Assembly (NCBI RefSeq): GCF_013373865.1 | Contig: NC_050470.1 | Coordinates: forward strand, 248,001 to 312,000 | DNA from: Monomorium pharaonis | Taxonomy: Eukaryota > Arthropoda > Insecta > Hymenoptera > Formicidae | Reading direction: 5' to 3' | DNA length: 64,000 nt | In this document: positions 54,192 through 64,000 of the stretch, one piece after another | How positions within the stretch are numbered: the stretch's first letter is position 1 | Layout: each line of letters opens with the position of its first letter | Position numbers and translations under genes: made by a program | Notes under the pieces: model-generated | Seen by the model: the letters and a program-made list of their open reading frames with translations, nothing else | The model's database searches: none | Told to the model about the DNA's origin: nothing

Positions 54192-57100
54192 GTGAGAACT
54201 CGATTTAATTCCGTTCACTCTCGGCGGAACGTCTTTAGGTTTATCGTGTGTTTGTCTTTCATGTCAATAAACAAGAAAGGAAGAAGAAGGGAGTAGAGAT
54301 ATTATAAATATAATAATACGAGTTTAAATGAAATATTTTACAACTAATATACTACAATAATATTTAAACTATTCACTGTACAAAATATTTGCATTAAAAA
54401 ATTATATTTTTTAATTTTAATCTAATGTAACATATTTAGTAAAATCTCGAATATTTCGTTAAAGCGCATTGAGAAACGTCGTTCGGAAGAATCGTTAATA
54501 TTCCGCGAACATTGACCTCGAGTGATGCAAGAAAACACACAAAGCAGTCGTTATGCTCTACTTTCCTACAATTTTGCAATATCCGTGTTAATGGAAATTT
54601 GGTCGAAAGTGGCACAATCAGCTTCTCTTAGCTATTCCTTGTAAGAGCACGTAACGATAAGATCATGGTCATAACTATTCGTCTAAACGAAAACGAAACA
54701 GAGCCAGTAAACACAAACATAATAATTTTTGTCTTGCTATATCTTATCTAAAATGCACCCTAATACATGTTTCAGTAAAACCTAAAGAGCCTCAACTGGA
54801 ATTAAGAGGAAGCACTCTGGGCACCACCCTATCGCTGAAGGAGACGCAAGAAGAAATAATTTCCTGCGTTTCAAAATATGGAAATCCACCCGCTCTCATC
54901 AAATGGTAAGCTGACACTTTGTCCTTTAATATCTAAACATTACGTATTGCATTGCAGTGAAAACGCTAATATGAAAACAAAATATATAAGAAAAAGAGAT
55001 TATTAAAAATTAAAAGAGATTTGAAAACTGAAATTCAACATATATATAAAGAAAATTCTATCAGACTTTCTCATATCAATTTTATTAATAAAGATTTAAT
55101 GTAACGTGTGATGAATATCCAAAGAAAGCATTAATTATTTTGCTTTACTCCTTTTACGAGAATTTACATATTTATGTCGATTATGAAAAAAAGATAATAC
55201 TCGCGATAATCTCTAACCAAGACATGCTCTAGCATAACGCCGTCTAGATAAAAAGAAACGATAGAAAAAAATGTTGAAAGGTTTAGAGTTTAGGTCAGAT
55301 AATTACGAATGGGGTCCATTTGTCTCAGACGACGTTTTACCTGAGACAGGGCGATTAGGAGTCAAAAATTTTTACTCTTGGACGCAATCGGATGCCTATC
55401 GGAATGTTGACCACAAGTCTACCTGCCGATCTTGGTGGGATGAAATCTCTCTCCGTTGCAGTCGGTTAAAGGAGTATCGCATAATTTATACTTTTTTTAC
55501 GAATAAATTCTTGAAAAATAAACTGAGGAAAAGAAGATTAAAAAAATATCCTTAAAATAAATATTTTTTTTAAGATGCGAACTTTTTTCAAATCATTTCC
55601 ACAATTTAAGTTTATAGTTTATTTTTTTAATTAAAATATTCAAAGGTTCACTCGGGAAGAGATTATACAAGGAATATTTATCTTTCGCAAGAGTAATGCA
55701 CTCATAAATTTTTTTTCTAAACTTGGCTCAGAAGGATATCCATTATATCTGTCGGCATTAGACATCGGTTCCTCAGCGATTCCGGAATATTTACCGATAC
55801 GACATCGCAATATAACTTTTGTGTTCAAACTAATCGCTAGGAGGTCCGAGATAATATAGTACTTTCGAATTGCATTTTGCGACGCGACAATGCCTCGTCT
55901 CGAGAGGCTAAGTAACGCGTTTTATGCACGCATTCCTATATTCCTGCGTTACACGCCTGCACTTGTTTTCTTACCTCGCAGAAAATACGGCTATTTTCAA
56001 ACGTGAAACATCACGATGGTTGGTTCGTACGCGGGGCCTGCTGATCCGAGAGCCGGTCTGGTGCAAGAAGCCGTAACGTTATGTTTATGCAGGAAAGGGC
56101 CGCGCGCGCGCGGAGGGATCGTCGTTTTGGTTTACGGTCCGCTGAATTTAGCCGCGCCTTATCTACATTCTTATGTGATGTAAAACATCTGTTGCTCAGG
56201 ATGGCACGCGCTTCTTTTGGAAGCTTATACCCCGGTTCATTCCCAGAGGAAAAGAGCGAGAGGGAAGAAGCAGCGGGTGTAATTTAAGCCTTGAACGGTG
56301 GCATATGTGGCCTCTTCACGAGGGGGGCCCATTGATGAATGGGTCTTTTGAGAAAAGCTAAGTTTCCGATACGACGCGACGGCTCGCCGTTACGCGCTAC
56401 CCTATCTCCCGTCGTGTGTAACTTCTTGGAATACATGTAAATACGTTTGAAAGCCGTTCTAGTTCTCTCCGTTCTCTCACAAGCCTCTCCTTTGTACGTC
56501 TCTTAAAGTTTTGCGTCCGATTGTAATTCAGCTTCTTTATTTTATAGCGCGCGCATGTCGGAGTTACGACCTCTTACTTTTGCACGTTTACCTAAAAGAC
56601 ACGCCGGCGCCGGCGATCGAATTGTACTTCGGGAGTGGTGCCCGTAACGTTCACGTTCCCACGCATTTATTTTAGGGTCACGGTACTAATGAAGAATTTC
56701 GTCCGGTGGGACTCGTCTGAAACAATATCGGCCGCGCATTCTTTTACGACCGATAATAGCCACGCGGTTTAATGATCCCTGCCCGGTTTTCTTTTTCTTC
56801 GCGTTGCGGACACGACCATGCCGAGTATAATTATGTAGATTATAGCCATAGAAACCGAGAAACTGGCCGCGAGCGTAGTCCCGCCGCCGCAGCCGCCACC
56901 ACCACCGCCGCGCCTGTGAATCATGTTGGAAAAGGATATGGAACTTTTCTCGGCGGCACTCTTCTTAATTTTTTTCTAGGAAGAAGGCCGGCTCGTTTAG
57001 CGGAAACTGATGGATTTACATGAATCCCTTGCGGAAACAATACTGCACACGGAACTGTATCGTGCTGAACTAATCATAAGCATATAGCTTCCGTTTGTGC

Positions 57101-58372
57101 GTCTTTACGTAACACAGTAGCGAACTTGCTATACAGGACAAAGGAAGAGCATGAGAAAAAACATTTAAATTTATCAAAAATAAAATGTTGGAAAGGATAT
57201 TATTCAATTGTGAGATTCATAATTTTGAAGAGAGATGTATCGTGTGCTACAATTCTTTAAATATTTTTTTATGAAACAATATTTTTTATAATTATTCTGT
57301 TTTACATTAAAATTGCAAATCAATTAAAATATTTTGTATCTTATATATTGACGTAAAATATACAAAAAATCTATTCATAAAATTAAATTATAGAGAAAAG
57401 ATATAATTTTATCTTTTCTAAAAAAGGGCATGGCATCGATACTCGCATCTCTCGAAGTATTGTTGTCGCTTTTCCGCGATGTCGATTGGTTCTCTCATTG
57501 CGCTTACTACGTGTTACGAGAGTAATCATTGCGATCGAATTTTGACAGCTGTCAAATTTGTATAAATGGTTATCTATACCGGAAGAGACGGGGAGAGACC
57601 GGGAGAGACGGAGAGAGACGGGGTGAGACGGGGAGAGACGGGAGAGACCGGGAGAGACGGGAGAGACCGGGAGAGACGGGAGAGACCGGGAGAGACGGGG
57701 AGAGACGGGTAGAGATCGGGAGAGACGGGGAGAGACCGGGAGAGATGGAGAGAGACGGGGTGAGACGGGAGAGACCGGGAGAGACGGGGAGAGACGGGGA
57801 GAGACCGGGAGAGACGGGGAGAGACCGGGAGAGTTCGGGAGAAACGGGGAGAAACGGGGAGAGACGGGGAGAGACGGGGAGAGACCGGGAGAGACCGGGA
57901 GAGACGGGGAGAGACGGAGAGAGACCGGGAGAGACCGGGAGAGACGGGGAGAGACGGGGAGAGATGGGTAGAGACCGGGAGAGACGGGGAGAGACCGGGA
58001 GAGACGGGGAGAGACCGGGAGAGACTAGCAATAATAGTTAATTAATTGATGTATATAAAGTTTTAAAAAATGTTGATCTTATTTTATATAGAAAGATACA
58101 TGTAATGTCAAAGTATTTAATAATTTATTAACAATTGTAATTTTGTTTATCAAACTATGTCGTCAATCTCTAATGCTAATTAAAGAAAAAAAAACAAGAA
58201 AAAGAAAAAGAGTCAGAGCTGAAAACATTTCGTTACATTTTAGTGTCAATATCATATTACTTTAAAGAAGATTTATGTATGTTGTGTATATTGTGTATAT
58301 TTCTTTTTTTTTATGTGTATAATATTTTTGAAGAAGAAAGAAAATTAGATAATAAATTAATGTATGTAAGTA

Positions 58373-58466
<94 letters not shown>

Positions 58467-61400
58467 ATTTCTTTTTCCTTTCTTTTTGTATATAATTATT
58501 TATTTATATAATTATTATTGCAATTGTTATTTTTAAAAAGTAAAAAATTAAATAGCGCGCGCATAGCGCGCGCCTTTGTTGTTCTAGTTTAATAAATATC
58601 AATGTTAATGTTAATGTTTTTTATCGTAAAAAATGTATATGAAAATTTTATTATAAATTTACTTCGTGGTGCGAAACATATTTTAAATTTAGCGATTGAT
58701 CTCTCGCTTTTTAATGATTTTTTTATTAATCTGGAATTGATTTTTTAAACAAAAATGTTGATTGTAGTCTATCGCAAATTTCCAACTAAAAATCAAAACT
58801 ATTTTTAAATTTAATTCTTAGATTACAACCTTCTATGTCCGAGGAGTCTGCTTAAAATTAAATGAGGCGTTAAGCTGTTTAATACTTGTGTAATGTCCAT
58901 AAATTCGCCCGGCAGGTTCATAGGGAACCGCGAAGTGGAATCTTTCAAGGCGCAGAGCAACGCAACGGAAGTGGATAATCCAAAGACTTGGGCAGCTCAT
59001 AGTCTTCTATTGGTGCGTGGTCACAGGCAGCATCACGGTTTACCGCTCCGATGTGTGGTCATACATCCAGCGAGTTTAACACCACAGAGCACAGAGACGC
59101 GACTGGATGTTCATTGTACGTATAATCGATCTGTATTAGAGTTAAAACGAATAAAAAATATACTAAAATCCTCAAATATCAAACGGTAATTGAAAAAACT
59201 TGTCGAAATATTAAACATACTTCTTTTGAAATAGAAGTTAAAGAAAAAGTTAAAATTGACTTTGTCTTTGTCACAGATTTTGTTACTTCTTCGAAAGAAT
59301 TATCTTCGTTAATTAATAGAATTGTCTTCTAATAAAAGAATTATCTTCTAATAAAAAAAGAATTACCTTTATTAAACTCTTTTAATTTTATTTTATTTAA
59401 AATAAATAAATGTTACGTTAGAAAATTATTTTTAAACCTTCGAATATAGTTTTCACTGTAATACGAGTCTAAAGTAAGTTTTGGAAGCAAGCGGATCGTT
59501 AGTGTCCCTAAGCACAAAGTAAAGTCAACATGTGCGTAACAGCAGCGTTGTTGCGGTTTCAGATTCACCGGAAGTACGACTTGAGACGAGTCCGCAGCCG
59601 CTTACGACCGCTCTAGAGGCCGTTCCAGAGGATTCGGTGAGCTATTTGAACCTGAAGTGCTTGGCGGACGCAAATCCAGCCCCAAATATCAAGTGGTTCA
59701 AAAACTCGATGCAACTCGACGCGTCTTTGTCATCACCGACGTCGTTGACGCAAAGCAAAACGATACCACTGAACGACAGCGTATGGGGCGCCGAGTTGCG
59801 CTTCGAGCCGGTCACGAAGCAAGACGCCGGCCTGTACACGTGCAAGGCGACGAACAACATCGGTGAAAGCGCACCCACAAATTACAGGCTCGATGTGCAA
59901 TGTTCGTAGAGTTACATTGTGTATCTCGCTTCGTTATACTTTGCTTATAATTTTCCTTTCGCTTCTGCATCTTTTTTTCTCCGTAACTGTCTAAAAGAGC
60001 AATCTACGCATCGATTAAAGTCTTTCCTCGATATGACAAGGTTCTCTCTTTCTTTATAGAATTACGTCACACGTGAAGTTTTTATGCACAATTATATATC
60101 GCGCTATTGTGAAAGCTGTAACCCCTAAGCACTTGGCTCTCTCTTGTCTCACGTAGAAAAATAAAAGAAGAATTTGAAGTATCTACAAGCGAAATTCAAT
60201 CTAGTGCAATTTGTAAAAATTTTCCTCAATATTGTTTATTTATTTTTAATTTAGTATAAATAAGAAGTTTTTATTTTACATTTACCGCGTTTCAAAGCGA
60301 GTATATAATCAACGGATAGATATATAATAAAAAAAAACAGACGTAATTTTGTCGTGTTCTTCTGTAGATAAGCCAGAGTTGAAGTGTACAGACGAAAACA
60401 ATACAATCATGGACATGGAGGAAACGGCACAGTTGGGCTCCAATGTGGACCCCTTTGAGTGTCGCGAGTTTGAGGCCAATCCGCCCGCTCAGTACAGATG
60501 GGTACATCTCCGTGGTAGCCTGAGGGAGACAATTGAGAACCGGGTACAAAACAAGGGCGGCGGCCGACGCCTGCATCTCGAAAACATTATGTGGTCTGAC
60601 GAGGGAGAATACCGTTGCTTCGCCTTCAACACGATCAACGGCGTCAGACGGGAAACCCAAGACAATGCACGCTACGTGTTGCACGTGACTGGACCACCGG
60701 AGATCCAGGTCAGACGGTTGCCCGGCGACAGGGACTTGTACGAGTCCGTCGGATGGGCCGGTGAGCCCGTGCACAGGCTCAAGTCTCGATTCTGCTCGCG
60801 ACCGCCACCGAAATTAGTCGCTTGGCAGTGGGGCAGTTCTCACCTTCGAGCTGGTACAGAAAGATGATTTTTTAATTGTTGAGCAACAGCTCAGATCAAG
60901 ATCTCGGTTCTCACTTGAATATGATTAAAAGTCTTTCTATTTCCGTAAAGTAGACTCTACTACTTTGTATGGAAATATTAATTAAATCAATACTTAGAAA
61001 TTATGCAGAGTATTTGATTCAAAAAATAAAATTTTGATCGTAACTAAACAGATAAATTCAATTCTAATAATCAAATCGAGTTGCTAGCAACAAACATGTC
61101 CCTGTACCTCGAATTTTTTTCATTTAATCTTTCAAATTTTCAACAGGAGAAAATATTCATCCGAAATACGAAGCTCTGCCGTTAGAACCTATCGTCGAAG
61201 ACAAAGTGGTGACTAATTGTTACTGGGCTAAGATGGAAATCAAGGATCTGCGAAAAGACGATGCCCGAATGTATACTTTATTGGTGGAAAGCGAGAAGGG
61301 CCGGGACTCGACGAACATCAGATTGATAGTGAGAGATCCCACGGAAATGCGCGTGATAGCGGCAACGGTGGCAGTTGGTCTGTTGTTCCTGTTGTTGCTG

Positions 61401-61694
61401 ATATCCGTCAGCGTGTACTCGCTTTTGAGGTTACGACGTGGACGATACCGGCAAAAGGTGGAGGAGGAGGGTAGTATCGCAGCCGATGCACTTTACAGTA
61501 ATGGCGCGTCAATGGATCAGCAAAAGTCCATCAATTCGTCTCACGCGAAGGCTTTCACAAGGAAGTCCAGTTTAGACGGCGGTCAGGGTGTGTATGATTA
61601 CAGTCGCATCGCAAAGCAGACGCGTGCTATGAGCCCAGAAGCACTGAAAGTTAGAAGAGCACCGGCGGTCTTGCAGCCGCCTACTATCGTGTAA
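53801..61694 (+). CDS. Immunoglobulin-superfamily transmembrane adhesion protein, six coding exons, 697 aa
   Basis: Coding exons are 53801-54191, 54776-54905, 58916-59115, 59563-59901, 60368-60853 and 61147-61694. All junctions are GT..AG and phases agree, giving 697 residues. Residues 1-29 are a hydrophobic signal peptide. Five Ig domains follow: Ig1 (C53, W64, C107), Ig2 (C161, W174, C220), Ig3 (C273, W285, C334), Ig4 (C385, W398, C437) and an atypical Ig5 (C496, W506, no F-strand Cys). A membrane helix lies at about 584-609 with basic residues after it, then an 88-residue tail ending PTIV. Possible N-glycosylation sites include N189 and N311. The architecture is that of insect neuronal or epithelial adhesion receptors of the nephrin/Kirre/CADM type, and exact orthology is not claimed. 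The inferred role is homophilic or heterophilic cell recognition at the plasma membrane. The ATG at 53801 was chosen because it directly precedes the signal peptide; a second ATG follows at 53804. The upstream in-frame sequence has no ATG. Confidence 0.9.
54776..54905 (+). CDS. Adhesion gene exon 2: first half of Ig2
   Basis: Residues 131-174. The acceptor is TTTCAG and the donor GTAAGC. It starts VKPKEPQLEL and ends inside the C-strand tryptophan codon (TG|G), so the second Ig domain is split by the large 4-kb intron. C161 is the B-strand cysteine. Confidence 0.88.
57580..58025. repeat. 10-bp satellite, consensus GGGAGAGACS, about 45 units
   Basis: Units are mostly 10 bp with some 9-bp units; the last base alternates between C and G. 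About 446 bp with few point changes, so recently expanded or homogenised. Because the sequence lacks stops, long open frames (about 150-170 codons) appear on both strands; these are artefacts of the repeat. Located inside intron 2. Confidence 0.9.
58375..58467. repeat. (CT)n microsatellite in intron 2
   Basis: About 93 bp of nearly pure CT, among the longest dinucleotide tracts in the window. Confidence 0.95.
58916..59115 (+). CDS. Adhesion gene exon 3: second half of Ig2
   Basis: Residues 174-240, from FIGNREVES through C220 to LDVH. The G at 58916 completes the tryptophan codon begun in exon 2, which strongly supports the join. The acceptor CCGGCAG has almost no pyrimidine tract. The donor is GTACGT, phase 1. 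Confidence 0.85.
59563..59901 (+). CDS. Adhesion gene exon 4: Ig3
   Basis: Residues 241-353. One complete, canonical I-type Ig domain: LKCLADANPAPNIKWF at the B and C strands and DAGLYTCKATN at the F strand. The acceptor is GTTTCAG and the donor GTTCGT. Both ends are phase 1, the usual one-domain-per-exon pattern for Ig modules. Confidence 0.9.
60368..60853 (+). CDS. Adhesion gene exon 5: Ig4 and start of Ig5
   Basis: Residues 354-515. Ig4 has C385, W398 and the F-strand motif DEGEYRCFAFN with C437. After TGPPEIQV begins Ig5, with C496 (RFCSRPPPK) and W506. The acceptor is TCTGTAG and the donor GTACAG, phase 1. Reading past the donor gives a stop after three codons, which supports splicing there. 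Confidence 0.9.
61147..61694 (+). CDS. Adhesion gene exon 6: rest of Ig5, membrane helix, cytoplasmic tail
   Basis: Residues 516-697 and the TAA stop at 61692-61694. It holds the E to G strands of Ig5 (C540 in the E strand; the F strand reads ARMYTLLVES without cysteine), a strongly hydrophobic helix of about 26 residues, a basic stop-transfer stretch (RLRRGRYR) and a tail rich in Ser, Lys and Tyr. The last four residues, PTIV, fit a class I PDZ ligand. The tail also has tyrosines in ALYSN and VYDYSRI that could be phosphorylated. Confidence 0.9.
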
Positions 61695-62461
61695 AATACA
61701 GATCCTAATCTATTTCGTTGACATTGTGTCTCTTCCCTCATCGTTGAATCTTGCTTCTCCTAGCAATGGATTCTACTTTTGTTGCATTTAGATCTTCTTC
61801 CCTTAATCTCTTCCATCAGTCTGCTTCTCTTTTTAAGCGGACTCTACTTATTTTCACGATTTACTATAGATTACATATGTGTAAAATCAAAGATACTTTT
61901 TAATCATTTCAACGACGTGATATGCAATGTATATATTTGTATCGAATATTATAGTCTAATATTTATATAGAGAACTCTTGACATAAGTATTCTCACGAGA
62001 CTGTCTACTGTTGCTGCGTATTTTCGTATCGCGCGCGCGCATGATATGAACAATTATTCATTTTTTTCCTAAATTTAAGTTATTTGTTTTTATATTATGT
62101 CGTGTGTTCATTGTATTCTATCATAGTAAGATTACAATAACAATCTGTCTATTCGAAATACAGGCATACCGTGATAAGTATTGTATGAAGAACTCGCGTA
62201 CCGGTGCAAAGTATAGTCCGCGTCGTCGGAGCGGAACGAAGCGTAACTTTAATAGCGGTCGCATCTCAGTGATTTTAATGGCGGTTGCGCGACGAGGCGA
62301 GATCAGTGTAAAACTGGACCTCACAACTGGAAACTGTTATATACAGTTCTCCACTAATATTTTGACCAAAAAATGCGATGTAAGAAGAAACTCTGCATCT
62401 CAAATGAGCCTCTTGTTTCGAAAATAGTGCAAAACATTATTCCGACTTTATATACTTTCGA

Positions 62462-62467
62462 AATAAA
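62462..62467 (+). terminator. Candidate polyadenylation signal of the adhesion gene
   Basis: The first AATAAA I find downstream of the adhesion-gene stop, about 770 nt after it; another lies at 62652-62657, near the TRIP13 stop. If either is used, the two convergent transcripts approach or overlap at their 3' ends. Confidence 0.35.
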
Positions 62468-62506
62468 TGGCTCAAATAGGAAATAAGTATCTTTTTGTGA
62501 CAAACA

Positions 62507-62512
62507 TTTATT
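62507..62512 (-). terminator. Candidate polyadenylation signal of TRIP13
   Basis: AATAAA on the minus strand (TTTATT on the plus strand) about 185 nt after the TRIP13 stop. Other AT-rich variants are possible nearby, so the assignment is tentative. Confidence 0.4.
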
Positions 62513-62546
62513 ATACAAAAATAAATTAGACAAAACGTATTATTAA

Positions 62547-62558
62547 ATATATATGTAT

Positions 62559-62610
<52 letters not shown>

Positions 62611-62635
62611 CACACACATATATATTTGTATATAT
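62547..62635. repeat. Compound (AT)(CA)(AT)(CA) microsatellite
   Basis: Alternating TA and CA tracts between the two convergent genes, within or beside the TRIP13 3' end. Confidence 0.9.
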
Positions 62636-62695
62636 AAAACAGCATATATAGAATAAAATAGTATTAGAATAAATAGAAGAGGAATAACTTTTCTT

Positions 62696-62968
62696 TCATG
62701 CTTGTTGCAAATCGCCTTCTTGCTGATCCTGTTTCAAAATAGCTGAATGCATGGCTTTTAGAAATTTGGATAATGTAGTTCTGTTTGTGGATGTGTGAAG
62801 AGCATGCGCCAAAAAAGGTATTTTTCTTAAAGTACGACCAGTTAAGCCTTCACTCTCGCGACTCAGTTCCAAAAGTTTTAGACTATTTTTAGTATCTGCA
62901 CATTCTGAATATCCATGTATCTTTAACTGCGATATGTCGTGTATCTCTTCTTTTTTCAAAATTCCAGT
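62696..62968 (-). CDS. Trip13: TRIP13 terminal exon
   Basis: 90 codons plus the TGA, phase 0. It starts TGILKKEEIHD after the acceptor GTTTCAG and ends GDLQQA. The LSRESEGLTGRTLRKIP segment holds the sensor-2 arginine of the AAA+ small domain. The C-terminal tail is family-typical in length. Confidence 0.94.
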   Translation of the reverse strand, partial: TGILKKEEIHDISQLKIHGYSECADTKNSLKLLELSRESEGLTGRTLRKIPFLAHALHTSTNRTTLSKFLKAMHSAILKQDQQEGDLQQA

Positions 62969-63865
62969 CTGAAACATATAAAATATAATTTAAAAAGAAA
63001 TTAATGGTTGAGTAGGTAATGCAGTAATATTAAAAATAATTCGTAAATGGAATACTAAGAGATGTATTAAGAATTAGCATACCCTCATTAATTCCTTCAG
63101 GCACGAATGATAAATATTGTAAATAGCGATTTCGGATGGATATCCGAGATACTGTTTGATATCCGCTCGATCGACAAATGCAAGATCTATAGCTTCCGTC
63201 ATGTTGCTTGTCGTCAAAATTAAAACGTTCGAATATCGTTTTATTTGATCCAACTGCGTAAGCAGTGCGTTCACGACGCGTATGGAATCAGACGGTTCGG
63301 TTCCATTGCTGCATAATTTACGTGCATGAGCTAACGATTCTATCTCATCAATTAGAATGCATATTAGTGCCCTGTCGTCTTGAACTAAATTTTTTATTTC
63401 GTCGAACAACTTCATAACAAGTTTTCCACTCTGTGGCAAAACATACAAAAAAAATCAATTTTAACACTGAATAATATAAAATAATATATAAAATTTTGTT
63501 ACATAATTGTAAATATTGTTATTAATTAATACATAGATGGAATTCTATTGAATTTATTTTTACCAGTATTTTTAACATAAATTTAATCCTACATTTTGTC
63601 TCTTCTCTGAAGAAATAAATAATAACCAAATGCATACCTCTGAAAACCATTTCGAAAATAAACTATGGCTATTAATCTCTATAAATTTTCCATGAGTAAA
63701 GCGATCTCCCATACGAATGACAGCTTTTTGAGCCAGAGCTTTGCACATACTTGTTTTGCCTGTACCTGGAGGACCGTGCAACAATATCACTTTGTTCCAG
63801 CTTATAATGTTAGAATTAACAGCGCGATCAGAAAATAACATTGTAGTCTCCACGAAACGTAATAA
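62696..63865 (-). CDS. Trip13: Pachytene checkpoint protein 2 homologue (TRIP13/PCH2), last three exons; 5' end outside the window
   Basis: AAA+ ATPase that remodels HORMA-domain proteins such as MAD2 and the meiotic HORMADs, using ATP. The exons on the minus strand are 63865-63638, 63430-63083 and 62968-62696, all phase 0, giving 282 residues of a family usually about 430 long. Visible motifs are Walker A GPPGTGKT (63752-63775), INSHSLFSKWFSE, Walker B ILIDEIES, EPSDSIRVVNALLTQLDQIK, sensor-1 region TTSNMTE, FVDRADIKQYLG with its conserved Arg, and the sensor-2 region SEGLTGRTLRKIP followed by FLAHAL. These match the family in order and spacing. The N-terminal HORMA-binding domain lies beyond position 64000. 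The C-terminus GDLQQA precedes the TGA at 62698-62696. The neighbour is convergent and functionally unrelated. Confidence 0.96.
63083..63430 (-). CDS. Trip13: TRIP13 exon with Walker B and sensor 1
   Basis: 116 codons in phase 0, from SGKLVMKLFDEI to CLKELMR. The acceptor is GCCACAG and the donor GTATGC. Walker B is ILIDEIES (Asp-Glu codons at about 63344-63349), sensor 1 is in LTTSN, and FVDRADIKQYLGYPS follows. Confidence 0.95.
63638..63865 (-). CDS. Trip13: TRIP13 exon with Walker A
   Basis: 76 codons in phase 0, from LLRFVETTMLFSD to SKWFSE. On the minus strand the acceptor is a T-run followed by AG at 63867-63866 and the donor is GTATGC. Contains GPPGTGKT and the INSHSLFSKW motif typical of PCH2. 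The remaining 135 bp to the window edge look like intron only. Confidence 0.93.
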
Positions 63866-64000
63866 CTAAAAAAAAGAGAAATAAAATTAAAATTAAAACG
63901 ATAAAAAATGATATCACTCCATTCGCAGCAACATAACTTAAAAAATTATTATTTGTCTTCAAGAAAGAACCATCTTTAGAGTTCTTATTAGAATGACATA

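Larger units (their letters stand above)
57421..58561. repeat. Dispersed repeat, copy 2 (interrupted by satellite and CT tract)
   Basis: The left part (57421-57579) matches copy 1 from about 4638 through the hairpin ending ATCTATAC. The right part (about 58521-58561) matches the shared TTTTTAAAAAGTAAAAAAT and GCGCGC tail. About 940 bp of satellite, AT-rich DNA and CT microsatellite lie between. The copy lies within intron 2 of the adhesion gene. Confidence 0.55.
54906..58915 (+). other. Intron 2 of the adhesion gene, 4.0 kb, repeat-laden
   Basis: This intron separates the two halves of Ig2. It holds an AT-rich start, a 94-codon open frame at 55271-55555 with no recognisable domain, a CpG-rich stretch at about 55850-57010, a dispersed-repeat copy beginning at about 57421, the 10-bp satellite at 57580-58025, a CT microsatellite at 58375-58467, and AT-rich sequence to the acceptor. 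No additional Ig-type exon is visible in it. Confidence 0.8.

Noticed and set aside
55271..55555. 94-codon ATG-started frame in intron 2
   Set aside because: No recognisable domain, ends in a Lys/Arg-rich run from A-rich DNA, and it does not continue the Ig2 fold that exon 3 completes.
56311..56345. Two adjacent small hairpins (CCTC..GAGG and CCCATT..AATGGG) in intron 2
   Set aside because: Stems of 4 and 6 bp are too short to be meaningful without conservation.
57529..58041. 170-codon Arg/Gly/Glu-rich open frame on + and a 153-codon Ser/Pro/Leu-rich frame on -
   Set aside because: Both are produced by the stop-free 10-bp satellite inside intron 2; codons simply follow the repeat.
62104..62427. 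107-codon frame in the region between the two genes
   Set aside because: Starts at a GTG, no domain, and lies in the likely 3' UTR of the adhesion gene.

Overview
The window looks like nuclear DNA from an insect, most likely a hymenopteran and plausibly an ant. The background is very AT-rich and broken by CpG-rich islands. GA/CT, CA/GT and TA microsatellites are abundant, introns are short to medium with GT..AG ends, and both recognisable genes have animal homologues. The species cannot be named from the sequence alone.

Layout. Positions 1 to about 53,600 (84% of the window) contain no coding sequence I can support. This part is AT-rich DNA with about 20 long microsatellites, two good miniature inverted-repeat transposon (MITE) candidates (9326-9525 and 29695-29902), a foldback element (37971-38113), and CpG-rich islands that could be regulatory or untranslated first exons. 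Positions 53,801-61,694 (+ strand) hold a six-exon gene. I joined it by hand with all exon phases agreeing; it encodes a 697-residue type I membrane protein with a signal peptide, five immunoglobulin domains, one membrane helix and an 88-residue tail ending in a PDZ-ligand-like motif. Its 4-kb second intron contains a 10-bp satellite and a 93-bp CT tract that interrupt a copy of a dispersed repeat seen intact at 4.6-4.9 kb. Positions 62,696-63,865 (- strand) hold the last three exons of the AAA+ ATPase TRIP13/PCH2, which runs off the right edge.

Relationships. The two genes converge tail to tail with 1.0 kb between stop codons, and the candidate polyadenylation signals are placed so that the 3' UTRs may nearly meet or overlap. 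The products have unrelated roles: cell-surface adhesion or recognition, and remodelling of HORMA-domain proteins in meiosis and the spindle checkpoint. The long gene-free left part could be intergenic, or a first intron or cis-regulatory domain of the adhesion gene; the sequence alone cannot decide. I found no convincing tRNA, rRNA, known microRNA, intact autonomous transposon or viral sequence. The most unusual items are the satellite-interrupted dispersed repeat, the two MITEs, and the atypical cysteine layout of the first and fifth Ig domains.
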